From: Elusimicrobiota bacterium
GTDB taxonomy: Bacteria > Elusimicrobiota > Elusimicrobia > UBA1565
Direction of reading: 5' to 3'
Assembly: GCA_041660925.1 (NCBI GenBank)
Contig: JBAZVI010000001.1
Location: 1 to 64,000, forward strand
DNA length: 64,000 nucleotides
This document shows, piece after piece, positions 38,523 to 46,516 of the stretch; the first letter of the stretch is position 1, and every line of letters starts with the position of its first letter. The position numbers and the translations under genes were made by a program. A model generated the notes under the pieces. It saw only the letters and a program-made list of their open reading frames with translations. It made no database searches and had not been told where the DNA came from.

Positions 38523-40661
38523 CTACTTCCGGCGGCGGAGCAGCTCCAAAAAGACGGCGGGGACACAGGGCAGCGCCGCGACGACGAGCGTCCAGCGGAA
38601 GCCGAAGAGCGGGATGAAGACCGCGGCCGCGAGCAGCCCCCCGAGACTGGCCCCCCAGAGGTCGTTCCCGTAGAGCTCCGCGGCGGGCGCTTCTCCTCGC
38701 GCGAGCGCGACCGGAAAAGCAGCCCCCACGAGCAGCCCCGCGCCCCCCTGCAGGAGCAGGAAGACCGTCAGGCCCGACCCGCCTTCGAGCAGCGAGAGCG
38801 TCCCGGCCGCGCGCGCCAGGGCCGCCGAACACGCCGCGGCCGCGGCGAGCAGGACGACGCCACCCCAGGCCCCTTTCATGCGCCGCCCGGCGGCCGAGCC
38901 GAGCGCCGCCCCCAGCATGAAGGCGGCGAACACCGCGCCCATGACCCGATGCAGGTTCCCGAGCGCCGACTGCGCGAGCAGGGCCAGAGCGCACTCCGTC
39001 GCCATCCCCCAGAAGCCGAGTGCGAAGACGAAGGCGAGCGCCGGCTTATCGAGCCAGTCGCCGCGCAGCGCCCAGAGACGCCCGAGCGCCCAGAGGAGGG
39101 CGAGGGCCAGGGCCGCGAGGCCGAGCAGATAGCCGGGCGAGACGAACTTCGAGAGCCAGACCCGCCAGGCGTGGAAGTAGGCGAGCGGAAAGAGGTCGCG
39201 GTTGACGGCGACCGCCCGCACCCCGGCGAGCGAGCGCTCCAGCCACGCGCGGCGCTCGGGATGGAGCAGGACCGGCAGGACGCCGGGCACGAGCGCGCGG
39301 GCCTTGAGCCCGCGTCGCTCCCAGCGCCGTCCCAGCGCCTCCGGCGTGAGCTCGAACGGCTTCTCGGAAAGCAGGACGAGCATCCTCCTCCCCGGGACGA
39401 GCGCGGAGGCGGGGAAGGCCTCGCGCGCGGTCTTGAGGACGCAGGCCGCCAGGTAGGCCTCCTCGGGCGCGAGATAGGTCTCGGAAGAGGGAAGAGAGAA
39501 GGCGAGCAGGCCTCCGGGACGCAGCGCCGCGCGGGCCTCGCGGAAGAAGCCGTCGGTGAAGAGACGGTTGGCTCCGGCGTTGACGGGCTCGGGGACCGTC
39601 TGAAAGATGACATCGTAGACGCCCGGGGAGGCGCGCAGAAGGCGCCGAGGGTCCTCGGTGCGGACGACGACGCGTACGCGCAGGGCCGCGGGAAGAAGGG
39701 AGAGAGCGAGCGTCGAGCGCGCGGCGTCGGGGTCTGCGTACTCCAGGAGCTCCGGCCGGTGCCCGAGGATCTGCCCGGCGGCCAGCAGGCCCGGAACCCC
39801 CAGGACCAGCACGCGCCCCGGCTTCGGATGCGCGAGCAGCGGGAGATGCGCGAGCTCTTCCTGGGCCGCGTCGTCGGGATAGTCGGCGGTGACGAAGCCG
39901 TCCTCCAGGAAGACCTTCCGATCCCCGAGCGCCGCGACGGCGTCGCGTCCATAGGGCGTCTCGACCTCCTTCTCCACGCGCAGACCGCGATAGCGCCACT
40001 GCCGGCTGCGCGCATCCTGCGACCATGCGCCGCCGACGAGCGAGAGGGCCATGAGATAGAGCGCCGCGCTCCTTCGCGAACCGCGCAGCAGCCCGAACGA
40101 CGCGCCGAAGACGAGCAGGAGCGCGGCCCCCCCGCAGACCGCGTCGGCGGCCCGTACGCGCCCGGCCAGGACGAAGGCCTGGAGCAGTCCCGCCGCGCAT
40201 GCCCCCGCCGCCTCGAAGATGTAGAATGCGGTCGAGTCCTCCGGCGTGCCGGAAAGGAGTTCGGCGGAGAAGACGCCCGCCCAAAAGCCCGCGGGGGCGC
40301 TCAGCAGGACGCTCAGCGACAGGACGGCGAAGAGCCCGGGCAGGCCTCCGGTCGCAACGAGCAGGGCTGCGGCCCGCGCGAGCGGCAGGGTCAGCGCGGC
40401 GCAGGCGCAGAAGGCCGCGAGCGCGGCGGCCGCACCGACCCTCGGCCCTTTCGCGGAGCCGGCCGGGGTCGTGCTCCTCTCGGCCGGTGCCGTGGGGTGC
40501 GGGCGGGCCCACACGGCGCCGAGACCGGACCAGAAGGTCCAGCCGGCGAGCGCGAGGGCGAGCGAGCTCTCGTGGCCCAGGAAGAGGCCGCAGATCTCGC
40601 GCAGCGCATAGGTCTGGGAGAGAAGGGTGACGGCCCCGAAGGCCGCGGCGAGCATGGACAT
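38523..40661 (-). CDS. Spermidine-synthase-like polytopic membrane protein
   Basis: The roughly 712-residue protein has an N-terminal block of about 6-7 membrane helices, a central soluble domain (about 215-460) with the Rossmann methyltransferase-like fold of spermidine synthases (GRVLVLGVPGLLAAGQILGHRPELLEYADPDA, VYDVIFQTVPEPVNAGANRLFTDGFFREARAALRPGG), and a C-terminal block of about 7 helices. The canonical spermidine synthase GGGDG and catalytic Asp motifs are degraded (VLGVPGLLA), so polyamine synthesis is doubtful. I start at MSMLAAAFG because a TATGCT lies 7 nt upstream on the minus strand; an ATG 12 nt earlier is also possible. Function unknown. Confidence 0.75.
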   Translation of the reverse strand: MSMLAAAFGAVTLLSQTYALREICGLFLGHESSLALALAGWTFWSGLGAVWARPHPTAPAERSTTPAGSAKGPRVGAAAALAAFCACAALTLPLARAAALLVATGGLPGLFAVLSLSVLLSAPAGFWAGVFSAELLSGTPEDSTAFYIFEAAGACAAGLLQAFVLAGRVRAADAVCGGAALLLVFGASFGLLRGSRRSAALYLMALSLVGGAWSQDARSRQWRYRGLRVEKEVETPYGRDAVAALGDRKVFLEDGFVTADYPDDAAQEELAHLPLLAHPKPGRVLVLGVPGLLAAGQILGHRPELLEYADPDAARSTLALSLLPAALRVRVVVRTEDPRRLLRASPGVYDVIFQTVPEPVNAGANRLFTDGFFREARAALRPGGLLAFSLPSSETYLAPEEAYLAACVLKTAREAFPASALVPGRRMLVLLSEKPFELTPEALGRRWERRGLKARALVPGVLPVLLHPERRAWLERSLAGVRAVAVNRDLFPLAYFHAWRVWLSKFVSPGYLLGLAALALALLWALGRLWALRGDWLDKPALAFVFALGFWGMATECALALLAQSALGNLHRVMGAVFAAFMLGAALGSAAGRRMKGAWGGVVLLAAAAACSAALARAAGTLSLLEGGSGLTVFLLLQGGAGLLVGAAFPVALARGEAPAAELYGNDLWGASLGGLLAAAVFIPLFGFRWTLVVAALPCVPAVFLELLRRRK

Positions 40662-41811
40662 CGGCGATAGCATAGAAAAACGCAGGGACCTCCTCCCATC
40701 GCTCGTCTTCGGGGTCCTCGTCGCCGTCCCCGTCTTCCTCTTCGCGCGCCCCCTCTCCCCCTCCGCCGCCGCCTCCGCCCTCTGGGCCCTCTACACCGGG
40801 GCCATCGGCGCGCTCATCCTGCGCAGCGGCCGGGTCGCGCGCTGGCGAGCGCTCTTCTTCGCGACCGTCGCGCTCGGCTTCCTCGTGCGCTTCAAGGCGG
40901 AACTCTTCCTCGCCACCGGGCGCCTCTTCCTCTCCGAGTCGCCGCAGGAGGTCCCCTACTGCCACATCGCGATGGCCTCCACCGCGCTGGGGACGCTCTA
41001 CCAGCAGTACCTCGCCTGGATGAGCGGGAGCTGGAAGGCCTGGGGCCCGCTCTCGCTGGGCGCGCTCTGGCTGCTGGCGACGCTCGCGCTCGGGCAGGCC
41101 TGGTGCTCGTGGGTCTGCTTCTACGGCGGCATCGACGACGCGCTGAGCCGGCTCCTTCCCCGCCCCCTGCTGCGCTGGCGCTCCGTCCCCGGCCGCCTGC
41201 GCGACTTCCCCGCCGCCCTGCTCGTCTTCCTCCTGCTCGTCTCGCTCTCGAGCATGCTCCCGGTCTTCTGCCTCTGGCTCTGCCCGCTCAAGATGACGAC
41301 CGCCTTCCTCGATCCCGACGGCGCGACCCGGCGCCTCCAGCTCGCGCTGATGCTCTGCGCGGGGCTCGTCTTCCTCGTCGGACTGCCGCTGCTCACCGGC
41401 AAGCGCACCTTCTGCGGCCTCCTCTGCCCCTTCGGGGCCTGGCAGGCCTTCTTCGGCCGGCTCAACCCCTTCCGCGTGAGCGTCGCGCCCGAGGCCTGCA
41501 CCGCCTGCGGCGCCTGCGTCGACGCCTGCCCGACCTTCTCCCTCGCGCGCCGGGAGGGCGCCCCGCCGGAGGTACTCCCCTACTGCTGCCGCTGCGGCTC
41601 GTGCATGGACGCCTGCGCGGCCTCCGGCATCGGCTACACGGTCTTCGGCCGCGCGCTGCGGGGACGCGGCAGCGGCTGGGCGTCGCTGCTCGACGCCCGG
41701 GCCGTCTTCGTCTTCTGCGCCCTCGTCGTCGGCGGGACGGTCGGCGCGCTCTTCGTGCCGGCCGCCGTGCGGTCGCTGTTCTCCCTGGTCTTCGCCGGAG
41801 GGGTGAGATGA
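40654..41811 (+). CDS. NosR/NapH-like membrane 4Fe-4S ferredoxin protein
   Basis: The 385-residue protein has about six membrane helices with the paired CxxxC motifs of the NapH/NosR/CcoG group (CSWVCFYGG and CGLLCPFGAWQAFFGRLNPF), then two ferredoxin clusters (CTACGACVDACP near residue 282 and CCRCGSCMDACA), and a final membrane helix. It probably passes electrons between quinol and a periplasmic or cytoplasmic partner. The start at ATG 40654 is uncertain: it lies within the start region of the divergent gene and lacks a clear Shine-Dalgarno. Neighbours give no direct clue, but the window is rich in anaerobic redox genes. Confidence 0.8.
   Translation: MDIGDSIEKRRDLLPSLVFGVLVAVPVFLFARPLSPSAAASALWALYTGAIGALILRSGRVARWRALFFATVALGFLVRFKAELFLATGRLFLSESPQEVPYCHIAMASTALGTLYQQYLAWMSGSWKAWGPLSLGALWLLATLALGQAWCSWVCFYGGIDDALSRLLPRPLLRWRSVPGRLRDFPAALLVFLLLVSLSSMLPVFCLWLCPLKMTTAFLDPDGATRRLQLALMLCAGLVFLVGLPLLTGKRTFCGLLCPFGAWQAFFGRLNPFRVSVAPEACTACGACVDACPTFSLARREGAPPEVLPYCCRCGSCMDACAASGIGYTVFGRALRGRGSGWASLLDARAVFVFCALVVGGTVGALFVPAAVRSLFSLVFAGGVR
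40669..40674 (-). promoter_or_regulatory. TATGCT -10 element of the spermidine-synthase-like gene
   Basis: On the minus strand TATGCT is followed by 7 nt and then ATG at 40661, with no Shine-Dalgarno. It overlaps the 5' end of the divergent ferredoxin gene. Confidence 0.45.
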
Positions 41812-41820
41812 GACGCGCTC

Positions 41821-41857
41821 CCCCACCCTGCCCTCCCCGTGGGGGAGGACAATGAGG
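41821..41857. repeat. GC-rich palindromic intergenic repeat
   Basis: CCCTGCCCTCCCC-GT-GGGGGAGGAC followed by aatgaggaaa matches the copies at 3611 and 54115 closely (CCCTGCCCTCCCC...AGGCAGTAGGGA type). Confidence 0.6.
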
Positions 41858-41865
41858 AAACTGCC

Positions 41866-43053
41866 ATGAAACCCGCCCTCCTGATGACGCTCATGTTGCT
41901 TCCCCTCCCCGCTTGGTCCGCCTTTCAGGTCCCGGGCTTCGAGCTCGTCTGCTCGATCCCCGCCGAGACGACGCTCTCCCCCGGGGACCTGCGCACGGCC
42001 GCCGAGGTCTGGCCGGAGATGTTCGCTTCCGCGAAGAAGAGCATCGACATCTCCGAGTTCTACATCGTGAACGCGCCCGGAGAGCCGCTCGAGCCCTCCA
42101 TCGAGGCGCTGCGCAAGGCCGGAGAGCGCGGCGTGAAGATCCGCTTCATCGCCGAGCGCAAGATGGCCGAGAACTCCCTGGAGGGCTTCGAGCTCCTGCG
42201 GAAGATCCCGAACCTCGAGCTGAGGGTCCAGGACTTCTCGGCGATCAGCAAGGGAGGCATCACCCACGCGAAGTACTTCATCGTCGACGGAAGAGAAGGC
42301 TACCTCGGAAGCCAGAACTTCGATTGGCGCTCGCTCAAGCACATCCACGAGCTCGGCCTGCGCGTGAGCGAACCCCGCATCCTGGGACAGATGTCGGCCG
42401 TCTTCGCGCAGGACTGGAAGGCGTACGAGCGCGTGGCCGCCGGCAAGCCGGTCGCGCCCCTCCAGCGCTCCCGGCCGAAAGCGCAGACCGACCGGCGCGC
42501 CTACCTCGTCGCGAGCCCGTGGCCTTTCGACCCGCCCGGCGTCGGCGACTCCGAGAGAGAGCTCGTCCGCCTCATCGGCGCCGCCGAGAAGGAGGTCGCG
42601 GTCCAGCTCCTCGACTACGCCCCGCTCGACGGGAAGAAGCGCTTCTATGCGCCCATCGACAACGCCCTGCGCCTGGCCGCGACCCGCGGAGTCTCCGTGA
42701 AGCTGCTGGTCTCGAACTGGAACACCGACTACCCCGCCGTCGAGCATCTCAAGAGTCTCTCGCTCGTGCCGGGGGTCCAGGTGAAGATCGTCACGCTCCC
42801 CGAAGCGGCGGGGGGCTACATCCCCTACGCGCGCGTCGTCCACGCGAAGTACATGGTCCTCGACGGGAAGGCCCTCTGGCTGGGGACGAGCAACTGGAAG
42901 GGCGGATACCTCGACGACTCGCGCAACCTCGAGGTCGTCGTGAAGGACGAGGCGCTCGCCGCCCGCGCCCGGGCCCTGCACGGGCAGCTCTGGGATTGCG
43001 CCTACGCGCAGCCCATCGACACGGGGAAGGCCTACCCCAAGCCCCGGCGCTAG
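41866..43053 (+). CDS. Exported phospholipase D-like protein
   Basis: The 395-residue protein has a signal peptide (about 1-18, ending AWSA) and two HKD motifs, HAKYFIVDG near residue 134 and HAKYMVLDG near 326, each followed by the Asn/Ser element (GSQNFDWRS; GTSNWKGGYLDDSRN). This is the layout of PLD-superfamily phosphodiesterases and closest in style to PLD3/PLD4-like proteins. It may hydrolyse phospholipids or nucleic acids in the periplasm. The ATG at 41866 exposes the signal; an earlier in-frame start does not. Substrate unknown. No operon partner is apparent; the trpR-like promoter begins right after the stop. Confidence 0.87.
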   Translation: MKPALLMTLMLLPLPAWSAFQVPGFELVCSIPAETTLSPGDLRTAAEVWPEMFASAKKSIDISEFYIVNAPGEPLEPSIEALRKAGERGVKIRFIAERKMAENSLEGFELLRKIPNLELRVQDFSAISKGGITHAKYFIVDGREGYLGSQNFDWRSLKHIHELGLRVSEPRILGQMSAVFAQDWKAYERVAAGKPVAPLQRSRPKAQTDRRAYLVASPWPFDPPGVGDSERELVRLIGAAEKEVAVQLLDYAPLDGKKRFYAPIDNALRLAATRGVSVKLLVSNWNTDYPAVEHLKSLSLVPGVQVKIVTLPEAAGGYIPYARVVHAKYMVLDGKALWLGTSNWKGGYLDDSRNLEVVVKDEALAARARALHGQLWDCAYAQPIDTGKAYPKPRR

Positions 43054-43054
43054 C

Positions 43055-43092
43055 TTGACAAGCGGACCGGATGTTTCTTTTAATAGAAACAT
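43055..43092 (+). promoter_or_regulatory. Promoter and palindromic operator of the trpR-trpB2 operon
   Basis: TTGACA (43055-43060), 18-nt spacer, TTTAAT (43079-43084), then ATG at 43091. The -10 forms the centre of a palindrome with arms ATGTTTCT / AGAAACAT (43071-43092) that also covers the start codon. A bound repressor would block polymerase and the leaderless start together, so this is the best candidate for TrpR-type autoregulation. Confidence 0.75.
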
Positions 43093-43405
43093 GCGCGGAC
43101 GACCGGCGGACTCGGGCAAGGCCTCCATGCGCGAGCTCGCGCGGCTCCTCGCCGCCAGCCGCGACGAACGCTTCATCCACGACTTCCTGCGCCAGCTCCT
43201 GACCCCCGACGAGTACGCCGAGATCGGCTCGCGCTGGCGCATCGTGCGTCTCCTGAGGGCGGGGATGACGCAGCGGGAGATCGCCGCCCGCCTGGGCGTC
43301 TCCCTCTGCAAGATCACCCGCGGCTCCCGGGAGCTCAAGAAGACGGACGGCCCGCTCGCCCGCATCCCCCCCGAAAAGAGGCCCCCCCATGTCCGACGTC
43401 CTTAG
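43091..43405 (+). CDS. TrpR/YerC family transcriptional repressor
   Basis: The 104-residue protein matches the Trp repressor fold: ELARLLAASRDERFIHDFLRQLLTPDEYAEIGSRWRIVRLLRAGMTQREIAARLGVSLCKITRGSRELK, with the helix-turn-helix at TQREIAARLGVSLCKITRGS (about 59-78). In the TrpR family L-tryptophan is the corepressor; in the YerC branch the ligand is not known. The gene overlaps trpB2 by 17 nt, strongly suggesting control of tryptophan-related metabolism. The ATG at 43091 is 6 nt after the -10, and no Shine-Dalgarno is present. Confidence 0.85.
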   Translation: MRGRPADSGKASMRELARLLAASRDERFIHDFLRQLLTPDEYAEIGSRWRIVRLLRAGMTQREIAARLGVSLCKITRGSRELKKTDGPLARIPPEKRPPHVRRP

Positions 43406-44756
43406 GAAGGTGGTACTGCCGGATTCGGAGCTCCCGACCCACTGGTACAACATCCAGGCCGACATGCCCGTGCCGCCGGCGGCGGTGCTCCACCCCGGCA
43501 CCGGGAAACCCGTCGGGCCGCAGGACCTCGCCCCCCTCTTCCCCATGGCGCTCATCGGACAGGAGGTCTCCCGGGAGCGGCTCATCCCCATCCCCGAGGA
43601 GGTGCGGGATATCCTCAAGATCTGGAGGCCCACCCCCCTCGTCCGCGCCCTCGGTCTCGAGAAGGCCCTCGGGACGCCGGCGCACATCTACTACAAGTGG
43701 GAAGGGACCTCCCCGGCAGGGAGCCACAAGACGAACACCGCCGTCCCGCAGGCCTACTACAACAAGCAGGAAGGCACTCGCCGCATCGCCACGGAGACCG
43801 GCGCCGGGCAGTGGGGCACGGCCCTTTCCCTGGCCGGCTCGATGTTCGGCATCGAGGTCAAGGTCTACATGGTCCGGGTGAGCTACGATCAGAAGCCGCA
43901 CCGGCGCCTGATGATGGAGGCCTGGGGCGCGAAGGTGGTCCCCAGCCCGAGCCGGGACACCGAGGCCGGGCGGAAGATCCTCGAGCGGGACCCGCAGTGC
44001 CCGGGCTCGCTCGGCATCGCCATCTCCGAGGCGGTCGAGGACGCGGTGCGCCGCGAGGACACGAAGTACGCGCTCGGCTCCGTCCTCAACCACGTGCTCC
44101 TGCACCAGACGGTCATCGGCCTGGAGACGCGCCGCCAGCTCGAGGTGTTCGGGGAGGGCCCCGACCTCGTCATCGGCTGCCACGGAGGCGGCTCGAACTT
44201 CGCCGGCATCGCCTTCCCCTTCCTGGGCGACAACTTCAAGAAGAAGACGAAGACGCGGGTCATCGCGGTCGAGCCGTCCTCCTGCCCGACCCTGACGAAG
44301 GGGACCTACGCCTACGACTTCGGGGACAACTCGGGGATGACGCCGCTCATGAAGATGTACACGCTCGGCCACGACTTCATGCCGCCCGGCATCCACGCGG
44401 GCGGCCTGCGCTACCACGGCGCCTCCCCCCTCGTCAGCCAGCTCGTCCACGAGGGACACATCGAGGCCCGCGCCGTCCCCCAGCGCCCCTGCTTCGAGGC
44501 GGCGCTCTCCTTCGCCAAGACGGAGGGCATCCTGCCGGCGCCGGAGTCCTCCCACGCCATCCGCGTCGCCGTCGACGAGGCCCTGCGCTGCCGCGAGGAA
44601 GGCCGCTCGAAGGTCATCGTCTTCAACCTCTCGGGACACGGCCACTTCGACCTGCCGTCCTACGAGAAGTTCCTGTCGGGGAAGCTGACGGACCACGAGC
44701 ACCCGCAGGATGCGATCGACGCGGCCCTGAAGCGGCTCCCCAAAGTCGCCGTCTGA
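43389..44756 (+). CDS. trpB: TrpB2-type tryptophan synthase beta-like protein
   Basis: The 455-residue PLP enzyme carries WEGTSPAGSHKTNTAVPQAYYNKQEG with the PLP Lys at about K114, TETGAGQWGTALS, GCHGGGSNFAG (phosphate cradle) and HAGGLRYHGASPLVS. The long N-terminus and these motifs place it in the TrpB2 group (COG1350) rather than TrpB1. TrpB2 condenses indole (or serine-derived aminoacrylate) to tryptophan, often without TrpA, and may salvage indole. No trpA, trpC or trpE is in view. It is translated from an operon with the overlapping TrpR-like repressor. Confidence 0.93.
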   Translation: MSDVLRKVVLPDSELPTHWYNIQADMPVPPAAVLHPGTGKPVGPQDLAPLFPMALIGQEVSRERLIPIPEEVRDILKIWRPTPLVRALGLEKALGTPAHIYYKWEGTSPAGSHKTNTAVPQAYYNKQEGTRRIATETGAGQWGTALSLAGSMFGIEVKVYMVRVSYDQKPHRRLMMEAWGAKVVPSPSRDTEAGRKILERDPQCPGSLGIAISEAVEDAVRREDTKYALGSVLNHVLLHQTVIGLETRRQLEVFGEGPDLVIGCHGGGSNFAGIAFPFLGDNFKKKTKTRVIAVEPSSCPTLTKGTYAYDFGDNSGMTPLMKMYTLGHDFMPPGIHAGGLRYHGASPLVSQLVHEGHIEARAVPQRPCFEAALSFAKTEGILPAPESSHAIRVAVDEALRCREEGRSKVIVFNLSGHGHFDLPSYEKFLSGKLTDHEHPQDAIDAALKRLPKVAV

Positions 44757-44855
44757 GCGGGTTTAGTCTCCCCGCCGTTTGTGAACACGCGGGACTAGGA
44801 CGAAAAACCGTCCTCCCCTGCCCGAGCCGCCCATGCGTCCGCGGAGCTCCCCGGC

Positions 44856-44861
44856 TATCAT
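44856..44861 (+). promoter_or_regulatory. TATCAT -10 element, likely leaderless start
   Basis: TATCAT ends 7 nt before the ATG at 44869. Two earlier in-frame ATGs (44860, 44863) overlap or directly follow the -10 and would not be in a transcript starting at the usual distance. Confidence 0.45.
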
Positions 44862-44868
44862 GATGTGG

Positions 44869-46404
44869 ATGACCGCCAGGGAGAAGAACCGCCGCAACGC
44901 GCTCGCCGCGCTGATGTGCGCGGTTCTGCTGCATTCCGCGGCGGGACCGGCCGCCGCCCAGGTCCTGAGCGCGGGACAGGCCGCCCGCGTCGGGACCGGT
45001 GTTTCGACGACCCTGCCGGTACAGGCCGTCCAGGTCTCCGCGCCGCTCGTCGGCTCCACCTTATCAGGGAAGAACCTCGCAGGGACCGTGCTTCCCTCTC
45101 TGGTTCCCACGGCCGTCACGGGAGCGTCCCTGAACTCCGTCGAAGAACCGGCGCTGAAGACCGTCCCGAGCTCGGTCGAGGGACGATCCGCGCTGCCGGC
45201 CATCCAGACCGCGCCGCCCCAGACCCCGTCGACGACCGTCGACTCTCCGGTTTCCGCGAAACTCCCTGACGCGCCTTCATTGGACGACGGCGCCGCGGTG
45301 CCGGGCCTCTCCGCGCAGCCGGTCCCGACCGGACCGGCCCATTCCGACGGGATGAAGGAGGCGTCCGCGCGCATCGAGGCTTTCCTCGGGGACCTGCGCT
45401 TCAAGACCCCGCCGCTCGATGCCAAGGCCTCCGGAAGTTTCGTCGTGCCCAATGAACGCCATCCGGAGGACATGCGCGCCATCCTGGAGCACAGTCCCGG
45501 AGGAGCGTACATGACGGTGGGAACGGAACGGGGCTTCATCGGAGCGGCGCTGGGTCGGGGGATCACGCATCTCGTCCTCATGGACCTCGATCCCGCGGTC
45601 ATCCTCTACGACCGGACGAACATCGCTCTCCTGCGCCTTGCGCGGACGCGGGAGGAATACTCCCGACTTCGGAGCAAGGCCGGCCGCCGGGAATGGGTCT
45701 CCCTCGCGAAGGAGCGGGGGCTCACGGACCTCCTCCCGCTGCTCGAGGCCCCGGAGACCTGGGAGAAGTGGAGATATTTCCAGCGGCGCAATCTGAAGGA
45801 CTCGTGGTGGAGCCGCGCCCTGGACCGCTGGGCGGAGGTCCGGCCGAGGCTGCTCCCCTCGAAGTATCCGCTCGCGGAGGACCGCACGCCGGAGTTCGCC
45901 GGGGTCAACTACGTGCGCGACGAGGGGATGTTCAAGAAGCTCAAGGCGATGGCGGACCTGGGCCATATCCAGACCGTCGCCATCGACCTCACCGACGAGG
46001 AGGCCGTCCGCGGCCTGCTCGAGGCCCTCGCGCGTTCGGCCGTCCCGCTGGGCGTGCTCGATCTCAGCAACGTCTGGGAGAGGACCTACATGGAGTCCCG
46101 AGCGGTGATCTCCCTGGTGCGGTCCTTCGCGAAGGCCGCCTTGGCGGAGTCCCTGCTCATGCTCACGCGTGGGGGCACGATCGTCTTGGAGGTCGGCACG
46201 GTCGAACCCTGGTTCTATCTGGGCTTCCACTTCGGCGACATACTCGCCCGCCAGAGCCAGGCCGACGCGATCAAGGACATCTTCGGCTATTTCATGAATG
46301 GATATCGCCGCAACGCCGTCAATCAAGCGGCCCAGCCATCCCGGCGCCCCAATAGGGAGGAACTCCAACACTCCATGTACCTGACGCCGACCTACGGCTG
46401 GTAG
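44869..46404 (+). CDS. Exported protein with low-complexity prefix and Rossmann-like C-terminal domain
   Basis: The 511-residue protein has a signal peptide (about 5-25, ending AAAQ), an Ala/Pro/Thr/Val-rich segment (about 26-160), and a folded C-terminal domain (about 165-511). That domain starts GSFVVPNERHPEDMRAILEHSP and has GGAYMTVGTERGFIGAALGRGITHLVLMDLDPAVI, like the first beta-alpha unit and acidic second strand of a methyltransferase-type Rossmann fold, and later IVLEVGTVEPWFYLGFHFGD. I do not recognise a characterised family. The prefix resembles that of the 12257 protein. A 9-bp perfect hairpin overlaps the stop codon. Confidence 0.65.
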   Translation: MTAREKNRRNALAALMCAVLLHSAAGPAAAQVLSAGQAARVGTGVSTTLPVQAVQVSAPLVGSTLSGKNLAGTVLPSLVPTAVTGASLNSVEEPALKTVPSSVEGRSALPAIQTAPPQTPSTTVDSPVSAKLPDAPSLDDGAAVPGLSAQPVPTGPAHSDGMKEASARIEAFLGDLRFKTPPLDAKASGSFVVPNERHPEDMRAILEHSPGGAYMTVGTERGFIGAALGRGITHLVLMDLDPAVILYDRTNIALLRLARTREEYSRLRSKAGRREWVSLAKERGLTDLLPLLEAPETWEKWRYFQRRNLKDSWWSRALDRWAEVRPRLLPSKYPLAEDRTPEFAGVNYVRDEGMFKKLKAMADLGHIQTVAIDLTDEEAVRGLLEALARSAVPLGVLDLSNVWERTYMESRAVISLVRSFAKAALAESLLMLTRGGTIVLEVGTVEPWFYLGFHFGDILARQSQADAIKDIFGYFMNGYRRNAVNQAAQPSRRPNREELQHSMYLTPTYGW

Positions 46405-46421
46405 ACGGCAGGACCAGCCGT
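46394..46421. terminator. Hairpin overlapping the stop codon
   Basis: ACGGCTGGT / ACCAGCCGT (perfect 9 bp, 10-nt loop) contains the TAG stop. It is the only clear structure in the 112-nt gap between the convergent genes. Confidence 0.5.
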
Positions 46422-46516
46422 CCCACCGCGATCCTTAGGGAACCTGCAGGTGCCTCCGGGAGACGGGGTCGCCGCCCACCCTTCGACCTCGCCCGCTGCC
46501 TGCAGTTCTGGGGCGG

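Noticed and set aside
43073..43090. The GTTTCT/AGAAAC hairpin as a terminator of the PLD-like gene
   Set aside because: It contains the -10 of a well-spaced TTGACA promoter and abuts a start codon, so an operator is a better reading.
39046..43365. 1439-codon open frame on the minus strand
   Set aside because: It spans several good plus-strand genes (membrane ferredoxin, PLD-like, TrpR-like) and an alternative frame of the spermidine-synthase-like gene. It has no recognisable domain and is a composition artefact.
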